Below, in pieces: positions 1-8,223 of a stretch of DNA of 64,000 bases (position 1 is its first letter; each line of letters opens with the position of its first letter). This DNA comes from Verrucomicrobiota bacterium (GTDB lineage Bacteria > Verrucomicrobiota > Verrucomicrobiia > Limisphaerales > UBA9464): contig CANIZL010000008.1 of the NCBI GenBank assembly GCA_947471985.1, positions 35,339 to 99,338 of the forward strand, written 5' to 3'. The notes under the pieces were generated by a model, which saw only the letters and a program-made list of their open reading frames with translations, was not told the origin of the DNA and made no database searches. Position numbers and translations under genes: made by a program.

Positions 1-179
1 ATTTGGACGCCAAATTCCCGATCGATACCCGCTTCGTTCAACAGGTACACGCCGCCGGACTAAAACTCCATGTCTGGACGGTGGACGATCCGGAGCGCGC
101 CGCCGTCCTGGCCGCCGCAGGAGTGGACGGCATCACCACCAACAAACCCAAACTCCTGCGCGAGCGCCTCAAAAAGTAG
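1..179 (+). CDS. Glycerophosphodiester phosphodiesterase, C-terminal end (partial)
   Basis: The frame is open from the left edge and ends at a TAG at 177-179, giving the last 58 residues. It reads as the end of a GDPD TIM barrel: a HVWTVDDPERA strand-and-helix followed by GVDGITTNKP, where family members have the final barrel strand and the conserved Gly-[IV]-[IT]-Thr-[DN]-x-Pro turn. The family hydrolyses glycerophosphodiesters to glycerol-3-phosphate and an alcohol. The metal-binding N-terminal residues lie outside the window, so activity cannot be judged. A glycerol uptake pair, glpF-glpK, lies about 28 kb away with no visible link. Confidence 0.8.
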   Translation, partial: LDAKFPIDTRFVQQVHAAGLKLHVWTVDDPERAAVLAAAGVDGITTNKPKLLRERLKK

Positions 180-337
180 CAACCGTCCATCACGATCCCC
201 GGCCTCGCCGTTTTAAAAACCGGTGGTAAGTACCACTGACTTTCCCGTCGGCGTGCGGCCTTCGGCTTGGGCCAATTCCCCTTGTCGGACCCGCTGGGGG
301 CACTTCAACCCGAAGAAAGCGCGCCCAGCCGGGGCGC

Positions 338-373
338 AAAAAAACGGGAAACAGAGAGTGTCTGTTTCCCGTT
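338..373 (-). terminator. Rho-independent terminator of typA
   Basis: A perfect 13-bp inverted repeat (343-355 against 361-373) with a 5-nt loop is followed, reading the minus strand, by a run of seven T. It begins 18 bp beyond the typA stop codon. This is the clearest intrinsic terminator in the window. Confidence 0.9.
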
Positions 374-390
374 CGCTAAAGGGATTGGCC

Positions 391-2229
391 TTAGGTCGCG
401 TCGACGAACTTGATGACGCGGCCCTTCTCCGAGCGTTTGCGCTGACCCTCGTCGAGGATCTTCTTGCGCAACCGCAGGTTCTTCGGCGTCGCCTCCACAT
501 ACTCGTCGACGTCGATGTACTCCAAGGCCCGTTCCAAGCTGAGCTTCATCGGCGCGTTGAGCTGGATGCCCTTGCCGTCGCCCTGCGAACGCATGTTCGT
601 GAGCTTCTTTTCCTTCACCGGATTCACCGGGATGTCGTTCTCGCGGGCGTTTTCGCCCACGATCATGCCGATGTAGATCTGGTCGCCGGGTTCCACCATC
701 AGGCGGCCGCGTTCCTGCACCATGTTCAGCGCATAGGCGGTCGCTTCGCCGCCTTCCATCGAAACGAGGGATCCATTCTTTCGTGCCGCGATCTCGCCGC
801 GATCCGTGCCGTATTCGTGGAACAAATGGCTCATCACGCCCATGCCCTTGGTCATGTTCACGAGGTCGGTCTCGAAGCCGATCAGCCCGCGCATCGGCGC
901 CAGCGCTTCCACGGAGACCGTGTTGCCGACGTGGTTCATGCCCGTGATCTGGGCCTTGCGGAAGGCGAGGTTTTCCATCACCGAACCGAGATTCTCGGAC
1001 GGGACTTCCACGTACACCTTCTCGATGGGCTCCAGCGGATTACCGGATTCGTCTTTCTTCCAGAGCACTTCCGGGCGGGAGACGAGCACCTCGTAACCCT
1101 CACGCCGCATCTGCTCGACCAGGATCGCGATCTGCATCTCGCCGCGTCCGGCCACCGCGAACACCTTGGGATCGCTGGTCTGCGCGATACGCAACGCGAC
1201 GTTGGTCCGAATTTCCTTCACCAGCCGGTCCCAGATGTGCCGGGCCGTCACCAGTTTGCCATCCACGCCACCCAGCGGTCCGTCATTCACGGCGAACTCC
1301 ATCTGAATCGTCGGCGGATCAATCGGGATGTACGGCAGCGGCGGGCGCACTTCGGAATCACAAATGGATTCACCGATGAACACCTCTTCGAAGCCGGTAA
1401 CACCGACGATGTCGCCGGCGTGGGCCTCGGGAATCTCGATCCGCTTCATACCCTCGAAGTGGTAGATCTGCGTGATCTTGTTCCGGGACACCTTGCCATT
1501 GCCGTGACGGCAGATGGCCGAGTCACCGACCTTGACCTTGCCTTCGTAAATCTTGCCGAACGCAATCCGGCCGAGGTAATCGCTGTAATCGAGGTTGGCG
1601 ATCAGGATCTGGAATCCCTCTCCGGCATGGGCGCGCGGCGGCGGGATGTGCTTGACGATCGCATCGAAAAGCGGCTCCATCGTGCCCGTGACGTGGTCGA
1701 GTTCCAACTTGGCGTAGCCCTGTTTGGCCGAGCAGTAGATGAAGGGGAAATCGAGCTGCTCATCCGTGGCGTTGAGGCTCATGAAGAGCTCGAACACCTG
1801 GTCCAGCACCTTCTTCGGATTGGCGTTGTCGCGGTCGATCTTGTTGATGACGACAATCGGCTTGGCTCCGGCTTCGAGCGCCTTGCGCAAAACGAAACGG
1901 GTCTGCGCCTGCGGACCTTCGGCGGAATCCACCACCAGGAGCACACCGTCGATCATGTTCATGATCCGCTCCACCTCGCCGCCGAAATCCGCGTGTCCGG
2001 GGGTGTCGACGATGTTGATGTGGTAGTTCTTGTATTTGAAGGCCGCGTTCTTGGCCCGGATGGTGATGCCCTTTTCCTTCTCCAGATCCATGGAGTCCAT
2101 GAGGCGCTCCACCGAGGTCTCGGCCTGGTTTGAACGGAATGTCCCGGACTGCTTCAGAAGGCAATCGACCAACGTCGTCTTGCCGTGATCGACGTGCGCG
2201 ATGATCGCAATGTTACGAATATGCTGCAT
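391..2229 (-). CDS. typA: Translational GTPase TypA/BipA
   Basis: This 612-residue ribosome-associated GTPase has the usual family length (about 610). The G domain shows the P-loop AHVDHGKT at residues 11-18, the switch I region with GITI, DTPGH at 75-79 and NKID at 129-132. EF-G-like beta-barrel and alpha/beta domains and the TypA-specific C-terminal domain follow. It binds 70S ribosomes and is linked to stress and low-temperature ribosome assembly. The gene is monocistronic: a strong terminator follows it and an unrelated gene is divergent. The ATG start places the P-loop at the standard distance. The long open frame on the opposite strand is a codon-bias shadow. Confidence 0.97.
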   Translation of the reverse strand: MQHIRNIAIIAHVDHGKTTLVDCLLKQSGTFRSNQAETSVERLMDSMDLEKEKGITIRAKNAAFKYKNYHINIVDTPGHADFGGEVERIMNMIDGVLLVVDSAEGPQAQTRFVLRKALEAGAKPIVVINKIDRDNANPKKVLDQVFELFMSLNATDEQLDFPFIYCSAKQGYAKLELDHVTGTMEPLFDAIVKHIPPPRAHAGEGFQILIANLDYSDYLGRIAFGKIYEGKVKVGDSAICRHGNGKVSRNKITQIYHFEGMKRIEIPEAHAGDIVGVTGFEEVFIGESICDSEVRPPLPYIPIDPPTIQMEFAVNDGPLGGVDGKLVTARHIWDRLVKEIRTNVALRIAQTSDPKVFAVAGRGEMQIAILVEQMRREGYEVLVSRPEVLWKKDESGNPLEPIEKVYVEVPSENLGSVMENLAFRKAQITGMNHVGNTVSVEALAPMRGLIGFETDLVNMTKGMGVMSHLFHEYGTDRGEIAARKNGSLVSMEGGEATAYALNMVQERGRLMVEPGDQIYIGMIVGENARENDIPVNPVKEKKLTNMRSQGDGKGIQLNAPMKLSLERALEYIDVDEYVEATPKNLRLRKKILDEGQRKRSEKGRVIKFVDAT

Positions 2230-2418
2230 AAAATGAAATCTTTCCCCACTTGGGGGAAATCGTAAAATGGCGGTTCCCGCCTTGGGGTCAAGATTGAGCT
2301 TTTAGGGAGTCGAAAGTTCACCTTTTCGACACCTCCCGGCGCCGGGCGCCGCTTTCGCCCGTTCGTTTCCGTCGCGACACCGCACCCTCCGGCGGGCTTC
2401 TTTGCGCGAGTCCGTCAC

Positions 2419-3990
2419 ATGTGGTTACCTGCGACCATGCCTGCAGTCCCCTTTGCCGAAGTCGCCCTGCGCCTGCGCCCCGACGATGACGTCGCGGTCG
2501 CCAAATCCCCCCTGAAGGCCGGCTGCGAGATCGCCGACGGCCCGCAGGTGCTGTGTCTGAACCAGGACATCGGCCGGGGCCATAAATTCGCCGTCCGCCC
2601 GCTGGCGGACGGGTCGATCATTCGCAAGTACGGCCAGACGATCGGCTTCGCCCGCGGCGCTATCCGCCCCGGCGACCACGTCCACCTGCACAATCTGGCG
2701 GTCCGCGACTTCGCCCGGGATTACGAATTCGGCACCAACGTCCGACCACTGCCCCCGCTACCGGCCGGATCCGAGCGTACGTTCCCGGGTTTCCTGCGTC
2801 CCGGCGGCCGGGTGGGGACGCGCAACTACGTGGCGGTCATCTCGAGCGTCAACTGCTCGGCTTCCGTCTCAAAATACGTCGCCGAACGCTTCCGCGGACC
2901 CGACTTCGCCCGCAATTTCCCCGGGGTCGATGGGGTCGTGGCCTTCACCCATAAGAGCGGTTGCGCGATGCCCGACGACGAACCCACCCGCCTCTTGCAG
3001 CGCGTTCTGGCCGGCATCGCCCGCCATCCCAACATCGCCGGGTACGTCCTCATTGGCCTCGGTTGCGAGGTCAATCAGACCGAGCGGTTGGTGAAGGATT
3101 TCCATCTCGACCGCCTGCAACCCGGCGAACAGGCCCCGGCGGTGATGAACATCCAAACGCAGGGGGGCATTGCCAAAACCATCACGGCCGCTGTCGCGGC
3201 GGTGGAAAAACTCCTGCCCGCGGCCGCCGCCCAGCGCCGCCAACCGATGCCCCTGAGCAAGCTGACCCTCGGCCTGAACTGCGGAGGTTCGGACGGCGCC
3301 AGCGGGATTACGGCCAATCCGGCCCTCGGCGTGGCCAGCGATGAACTCGTCCGGCACGGCGCCGCGAGTGTCCTGGCGGAGACCCCGGAGATTTACGGAG
3401 CGGAACACCTATTGACCCGCCGCGCCCTTTCCCGGGAGATCGGCGAGAAGCTCGTGGCCCAGATCCGCTGGTGGGAAGCCCACGCCCGGCTGCACGGCGC
3501 ATCCATCGACAACAACCCCAGCGTGGGCAACAAGGCCGGCGGCCTGACCACGATTTACGAAAAAAGCCTCGGCGCCCTCGCCAAGGGTGGCCAGGCACCG
3601 CTCGCCGCGGTCTATCAATACGCCGAGGCCATTACCACACCCGGACTGGGCTTCATGGACACCCCGGGCTTCGATCCGGTGAGCATGACTGGCCTGGTCT
3701 GCGGCGGTGCGAACGTGGGCGTCTTCACCACCGGCCGCGGCAGCGTCTACGGCTGCAAACCGATGCCCTGTATCAAGGTCGCCACCAACACCACGTTGTA
3801 CGATTGGATGCGGGACGACATGGACATCAATGCCGGCACGATCCTCGACGGCACGGAGACGGTGGATCAGGTCGGTCACCGGATTCTGGAGGAAATCATC
3901 GCCGTGGCCGGCGGCAAACGGACCAAGAGCGAACTTCAGGGAATCGGTGACGAGGAGTTTGCCCCGTGGTTGCTGGGGCCGGTGTTTTGA
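2419..3990 (+). CDS. UxaA-family altronate/galactarate dehydratase, full length
   Basis: The 523-residue protein has the full UxaA/GarD layout: an N-terminal SAF domain (about residues 15-90) and a long dehydratase region. Recognisable blocks are HKSGCAMPDD near residue 175, the GLNCGGSDG loop near 290, a SVGNKAGG block near 370 and a Cys-rich C-terminal portion typical of these Fe-dependent enzymes. Members dehydrate altronate to 2-keto-3-deoxygluconate, or galactarate to its keto-deoxy acid, in uronate catabolism. No uxaB, uxaC or kdgK lies adjacent, so the substrate is undecided. A second ATG at 2437 gives a start closer to family members and may be the true one. Confidence 0.85.
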   Translation: MWLPATMPAVPFAEVALRLRPDDDVAVAKSPLKAGCEIADGPQVLCLNQDIGRGHKFAVRPLADGSIIRKYGQTIGFARGAIRPGDHVHLHNLAVRDFARDYEFGTNVRPLPPLPAGSERTFPGFLRPGGRVGTRNYVAVISSVNCSASVSKYVAERFRGPDFARNFPGVDGVVAFTHKSGCAMPDDEPTRLLQRVLAGIARHPNIAGYVLIGLGCEVNQTERLVKDFHLDRLQPGEQAPAVMNIQTQGGIAKTITAAVAAVEKLLPAAAAQRRQPMPLSKLTLGLNCGGSDGASGITANPALGVASDELVRHGAASVLAETPEIYGAEHLLTRRALSREIGEKLVAQIRWWEAHARLHGASIDNNPSVGNKAGGLTTIYEKSLGALAKGGQAPLAAVYQYAEAITTPGLGFMDTPGFDPVSMTGLVCGGANVGVFTTGRGSVYGCKPMPCIKVATNTTLYDWMRDDMDINAGTILDGTETVDQVGHRILEEIIAVAGGKRTKSELQGIGDEEFAPWLLGPVF

Positions 3991-4057
3991 GGCAGCCGCG
4001 GTCGTCCGCTGCCAGGCACTTCGGAGGCCAGGGCGATCTTCCTCCGTGGGGATCGAC

Positions 4058-4117
4058 GGAAGGTATTCGCCTCCCCGTTCTTCACGTCAAAAGAACGGTG
4101 ACCGGCGAATGTCCCTT
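4058..4117. repeat. Long interrupted inverted repeat between convergent genes
   Basis: Two nested perfect stems share a centre: 7 bp outer (4065-4071 with 4104-4110) and 7 bp inner (4076-4082 with 4091-4097), with near-complementary flanks. It sits between the convergent dehydratase and cupredoxin genes. No T-run follows on either strand, so it could be a bidirectional mRNA-end hairpin but is not a textbook terminator. Confidence 0.5.
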
Positions 4118-4129
4118 TCCAAGGGCGAG

Positions 4130-4714
4130 CTACTTCGCCAGCACCGGAGCGCCCGCACCGAATTTCAGGCTGGGCTTTTCGGCGGTGGCACTCACTTCCA
4201 AACCAATCCAATGCCCGTTGGCCGAGTGCGCGGGGAAACCGCAGGCGAGCGCATAATCACCCGCTTCCTCAGCCGTGAACCGAAATTCAACCCCCTTTTT
4301 ACCCGTTGTGCCCCGCAGCGGAGTCGGGGTGGACGCACCTTTGAAGGCAGGTTCACCCATTTGGATCTTCCGCACGAAACTGCGCTCGACCACGATGGCG
4401 CTGTGCGGCACGGGGCTGTTGTTGGTAAAATTCACCACCACCTGCCATCCCTGCGGAATGACGTATTGGGCGCCCCCTTTGGCAAAGCCATTAAAATTCA
4501 TGCCGTAGTTCGCCGCATTGTAAGCCGCGATTATGACTAATTTCACCGTCTTGGGCGCGGACGGATCGAGGGCGATGAACATGTCCTCTTTCGGTTCGGC
4601 GGTTTTGGCGCCTTCAGCAACCGCATGCGCCGCGTGACCGGCCGGCGGAGCGTCTTCGGCACGGAGACCCAGCGACAGGCCGAGCAACAGGGCGAGGGAA
4701 AAGCGAGGGGGCAT
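4130..4714 (-). CDS. Exported sulfocyanin-like cupredoxin with altered axial ligand
   Basis: From the ATG at 4714 the protein is 194 residues with a signal peptide (about 1-19). The cupredoxin domain has the sulfocyanin-style NFNG turn near residue 73, a first copper His in VPHS (H104), and a C-terminal ligand loop with Cys158 and His163. In sulfocyanins the fourth ligand is a Met five residues after that His; here the position holds His168. The likely role is periplasmic one-electron transfer. The neighbouring gene upstream on the same strand encodes a PQQ-type sugar dehydrogenase, a plausible electron donor. In-frame sequence upstream of the chosen ATG is arginine-rich and not signal-like. 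Confidence 0.8.
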   Translation of the reverse strand: MPPRFSLALLLGLSLGLRAEDAPPAGHAAHAVAEGAKTAEPKEDMFIALDPSAPKTVKLVIIAAYNAANYGMNFNGFAKGGAQYVIPQGWQVVVNFTNNSPVPHSAIVVERSFVRKIQMGEPAFKGASTPTPLRGTTGKKGVEFRFTAEEAGDYALACGFPAHSANGHWIGLEVSATAEKPSLKFGAGAPVLAK

Positions 4715-4805
4715 GGCGTTAAAACAACAGAGCAACGGACGAGTGCAGGATGAAATATAGCTTGGAAAAGCGGCCGGGAGGGGCATCCGCCCCTCCCGCG
4801 ATCCG

Positions 4806-6161
4806 TCATTCGAGCGGAGCCAGCTCCGCCCCGGCGGGAACTTTGTCGGCCGGGACCAGCATCCACACCGCGCCCCGCTCATTCTGCGCGGGATCCGCCG
4901 GCCCGCCGTAGTTCGCCTTGGCATCCGTCACGTAAAGTGTGCCGTCGGAAGCCTGGCCACCGCCGGTAAACATCAATTTGGTGTCCAGCAATTCCTCCAT
5001 CTGCCAGTTGCCCTTGGCATCACGGGCGGTTCCCCACAATTTCCCCGAACCCCAGTCGCCAAAGAAATAGGTGCCGTCCATTTGCGGGAATTTCGCACCG
5101 CGATAGACCCCGAAGCCGATCACGCAGTTACCCTGATCCACGTGACTGTATTCGCAGATGGGCATCTCGCCCACCCGCGGGGCATCCTTTACCGCTTCAA
5201 GGTCCGGTTTACCGGCCGCATCCAGCGGCAACGGAAACGGATGGGTGGCACACATGAATTTCCATCCATAATTCACGCCCCCTTTGCCCTTGGGCTCGAA
5301 ATCAATCTCTTCGTAGTGGTTCTGCCCAACATCGGCGATGTACATGTCCCCGCTCTTCGGATCGAACTGAAACGTCCACGGATTGCGCAGGCCATAACTC
5401 CAAATCTCGGGCCGCGCATTGGGATGCAGTTTATTGAAGGCTTCCTCGGTCACCCCAAAGAGCTTCATCTGCGAGCCTGGGGTGATAAACGGATTATCCT
5501 TGGGAATGGAGTATCCCCGGTCCGGTGAGGTGGGGTTCACATCGATGCGCAGGATCTTCGACAGCAGGGTGGTCAGGTCCTGGCCCGCACCCAGCACGTC
5601 GCCTTCCCATCCGCCGTCGCCACTCCCGATATAGAGATAACCGTCCGGGCCGAAAGCGATTTCGCCGCCGTTATGATTGGCGTAGGGGCGGGGCATCTGG
5701 AAAACCACCCGGGCCGACTCAGGATCGGCGCGATCGGGATTCTTTGGGGAGACGCGATACTCGACAATGAAGGTGGCACCATTGAACCACATATCAGAGT
5801 AGCTGACATAGAACTTGCCGTTCTCGGCGTACTTCGGATGGAATTCCAAATCGTACAGGCCCTGCTCCAAAAATGAGCTGACCACCGTATCGTGGATGTC
5901 GAGGAAGGGTTTGTCCTGGACCTTGCCGTCCTTGATCAGGCGCACGACCCCGGTGCGCTCGCAGACGAACAAACGCTGGTTATCGCCCGGGGCCAACGCA
6001 ACGCGGACGGGGTCGACAAATCCGCCGGCAACCTTGACGAGGGCGACCTTGACCGGCTTGGGCAGTTTGCCGCCGGAAACGGCCGTGTTGTGCTTGGGCT
6101 CAGCCGCCATGGTGGCGACGGACATCGCCGCTACGAGCGCGAGGAGTGCTTTGGATTTCAT
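4806..6161 (-). CDS. Exported PQQ-dependent sugar dehydrogenase (GSDH family)
   Basis: The 451-residue protein starts at the ATG at 6161, which gives a clean signal peptide ending near AMSVATMAA. The mature part is a six-bladed propeller of the glucose/sorbosone dehydrogenase type, with the blocks LFVCERTGVVRLI, YDLEFHPKY, NHNGGEIAFGPDGYLYI, SYGLRNPWTFQFDP, IADVGQNHYEE and VNYGWKFMCATHP in order. The family oxidises aldose sugars in the periplasm using PQQ and Ca2+ and passes electrons to a carrier. A cupredoxin gene follows 91 bp downstream. Whether this member holds PQQ cannot be told from sequence alone; some relatives are lectin-like. Confidence 0.85.
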   Translation of the reverse strand: MKSKALLALVAAMSVATMAAEPKHNTAVSGGKLPKPVKVALVKVAGGFVDPVRVALAPGDNQRLFVCERTGVVRLIKDGKVQDKPFLDIHDTVVSSFLEQGLYDLEFHPKYAENGKFYVSYSDMWFNGATFIVEYRVSPKNPDRADPESARVVFQMPRPYANHNGGEIAFGPDGYLYIGSGDGGWEGDVLGAGQDLTTLLSKILRIDVNPTSPDRGYSIPKDNPFITPGSQMKLFGVTEEAFNKLHPNARPEIWSYGLRNPWTFQFDPKSGDMYIADVGQNHYEEIDFEPKGKGGVNYGWKFMCATHPFPLPLDAAGKPDLEAVKDAPRVGEMPICEYSHVDQGNCVIGFGVYRGAKFPQMDGTYFFGDWGSGKLWGTARDAKGNWQMEELLDTKLMFTGGGQASDGTLYVTDAKANYGGPADPAQNERGAVWMLVPADKVPAGAELAPLE

Positions 6162-6223
6162 GGATTTGGTATGAGATTTTCGGGACTGGAGAGCGTTGGT
6201 AAAATCAGTGCAGGCAAGCAGCA

Positions 6224-6352
6224 TCATTTGCGGTGAGCGGCCGCCGCCACGTCGGAGAACAGCGGCAGGGATTTTTGCACCGAGCGGGCCACCCCCCAAA
6301 CGAGCGGAAGCCCGACGAGCAGCCAGGTGACGAGCAATTTGAAGCGGTTCAT
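6224..6352 (-). CDS. MFS transporter small subunit (42 residues)
   Basis: A short frame lies 25 bp downstream of the OFA-type transporter gene. It encodes 42 residues, MNRFKLLVTWLLVGLPLVWG at the start, with a single hydrophobic helix (about 5-22) and a short polar tail ending in AHRK. From memory, this matches the roughly 40-residue MFS transporter small subunit family found next to OFA-type carriers, whose hallmark is W-[LV]-x-VG-[IL]-PL-x-WG followed by a short amphipathic tail. It probably sits in the inner membrane beside the transporter. Its role is not established. Confidence 0.8.
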   Translation of the reverse strand: MNRFKLLVTWLLVGLPLVWGVARSVQKSLPLFSDVAAAAHRK

Positions 6353-6377
6353 TTTCGGGTGGGTTTGCCGGACCTTT

Positions 6378-7718
6378 TCAGGGCGCGAGATGATGTTTCG
6401 GATGCACCGGCCGCACGAGCAGGTTGGCGACGAGCCCGACCATCAGGATGCCCCCCATCAGGTACATCGTGGAGTTATAGGCCTCGGCCTTGGGTACGCC
6501 CGCAGCCTTCTTCGCCGTGGAGATATAATTCACAAGCATGGGTCCCACGATGGCGGCCAACGACCAGGCCGTGATCAGACGGCCATGGATGGCTCCGACC
6601 TGATGCGTGCCGAAGGCATCGCGGAGGTACGCCGGAATGGTGGCAAATCCACCTCCATACATCGAGATGATCAAAGCGGTGACCGCGACGAACAGCGCCT
6701 TGTTTCCCAATTGCTGGGTGAGCGGAATCGAGACGTACAAGGCCGCACCCAGCAGAAAATAGATCGTGTAAACGGTTCGGCGACCCGTGAGATCCGAAAC
6801 CGAAGACCAAAGGAATCGCCCACCCATGTTGAAAATGGAAAGCAATCCGGCGAACCCACCCCCCACCGCCGCACTGACCCCAAACATATCCTGACACATC
6901 AGCGACGCCTGTCCGAGCACACCAATCCCGGCACTCACATTCATGCAGAGGACAACCCATAACAGCCAGAATTGGGGTGTCTTCCAGGCGATATCGACGG
7001 CGACGTTGTGGGTCACCGCGGCCCGGCGGCCGGTTTTCAGAGGTGTCCAGCCATCGGGCTTCCAACCCAACGGCGGAACCCGCACCATCAGGGCACCCAG
7101 GCACATCCAGATGGCATACAATCCGGCCATGGTCATGAACGCCGAAGCCACACCCGTGTTCGTCGGAGTCTTAAACCGGTTCATAAGTTCGACGCCCAGG
7201 GGGGCACCGATTAGCGCCCCACCACCGAATCCCATGATCGCGAGACCGGTCGCCATGCCCGGTCGATCGGGAAACCACCGCATCAGGGTGGATACCGGCG
7301 CGATGTAGCCCAACCCCAAACCGATCCCACCAATCAAGCCATATCCCAGGTAAACGAGCCAGAGCTGATGCATCCGCACCCCGACCGAGGCGACCAAAAG
7401 TCCGCCGCAAAAACAGGCGGCGCTGGTGAACATGGTTTTTTTGGGGCCGCTGCGTTCGACCCATTTGCCAAAAAACGCCGCGGAAAGGCCCAGCATCACC
7501 AACGCGATGGAGTAAATCCAACCGACCTGAGGAATGGTCCAGTCGGCGGCGGTTTTCCCCAATTCCCGGGTGAGCGGTTCGTTGAAAACGCTGAAGCCGT
7601 AAACCTGACCGATGCAAATATGGACCGCGATGGCGGCCGGCGGAACCATCCAGCGATTGAAGCCCGGCTCGGCCACGGTGGCTTTGCGGGAAAAGAAGGA
7701 GGGCAATCCAGGAGTCAT
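6378..7718 (-). CDS. OFA-family MFS transporter (oxalate/formate antiporter-like)
   Basis: The 446-residue protein from the ATG at 7718 has 12 predicted membrane helices. It opens with the OFA-type first helix (HICIGQVYGFSVFNEPLT), followed by the GYGLIGGIGLGLGYIAPV block and the RWFPDRPGMATGLAIMGFG loop characteristic of the OxlT/YhjX group. Known members exchange oxalate and formate or carry other small carboxylates. The downstream 42-residue subunit supports the subfamily call. The sugar dehydrogenase further downstream may be co-transcribed. The substrate is not inferable. Confidence 0.9.
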   Translation of the reverse strand: MTPGLPSFFSRKATVAEPGFNRWMVPPAAIAVHICIGQVYGFSVFNEPLTRELGKTAADWTIPQVGWIYSIALVMLGLSAAFFGKWVERSGPKKTMFTSAACFCGGLLVASVGVRMHQLWLVYLGYGLIGGIGLGLGYIAPVSTLMRWFPDRPGMATGLAIMGFGGGALIGAPLGVELMNRFKTPTNTGVASAFMTMAGLYAIWMCLGALMVRVPPLGWKPDGWTPLKTGRRAAVTHNVAVDIAWKTPQFWLLWVVLCMNVSAGIGVLGQASLMCQDMFGVSAAVGGGFAGLLSIFNMGGRFLWSSVSDLTGRRTVYTIYFLLGAALYVSIPLTQQLGNKALFVAVTALIISMYGGGFATIPAYLRDAFGTHQVGAIHGRLITAWSLAAIVGPMLVNYISTAKKAAGVPKAEAYNSTMYLMGGILMVGLVANLLVRPVHPKHHLAP

Positions 7719-8223
7719 CCGATGATTTGAACGGCAGTGGTGGCGGCAAGGATCATGCGGCCAATTGCTGGACGCCAGAAGAAAAATGACGCATCCGCGC
7801 CGTGAATTGCCCATCAAGCCCGATGTCGATCGGCTTTCTTCAGGGCCATGCAGTGGGAAATTCCCACCGAAAGGCGAAGCAAAGCGGACTTCCCCTTCTC
7901 CGCGGCGGGAGGGAACCTACCGCGCCCTTAGCCGGGCATCGCAGGGGTTCGGGCTGTCCGCGACAACGGTGGTGCCCGGGGAATAGCGGGGGAACGCACC
8001 GTGTCCCACCGGCCCTCAGCCACCCGCGACCGCGAGACCTGAATCCACGATCGGGTATTCAACGGCACTCGATCGGCTGACGCTGAAAAATCGACGCCCG
8101 GTCGGTTACGCCTGACTTTTTACAGCCGGTGCACTCAGGTAGTGCGCCACCGGGCCACCAAACGACACCGCTCTCCCCGCTCGTCGGAACGTGTGCGCCA
8201 TCGATGGTGGAAGAAGCGCCGTT
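7719..8223. other. Non-coding gap upstream of the transporter, with a palindrome
   Basis: No convincing gene is present; short open frames here lack protein-like composition. A perfect 7-1-7 palindrome lies at 7853-7867 (GTGGGAA, one base, TTCCCAC), about 135 bp upstream of the transporter start, and could be an operator. A bulged hairpin at 8126-8153 lies 70 bp beyond the end of the DUF1501 gene and may mark its transcript end, but it has no T-tract. Confidence 0.4.

Noticed and set aside
223..2133. 636-codon plus-strand frame opposite typA
   Set aside because: It is the exact antisense of a conserved gene, rich in His/Val/Asp/Arg as expected from mirrored GC-rich codons, with no domain or start signal.
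7802..8080. Short plus-strand frames in the 7.7-8.2 kb gap, and a possible riboswitch
   Set aside because: The frames are Pro/Arg/Ser-rich without motifs. The GC-rich structured text did not match a riboswitch consensus I could recall.
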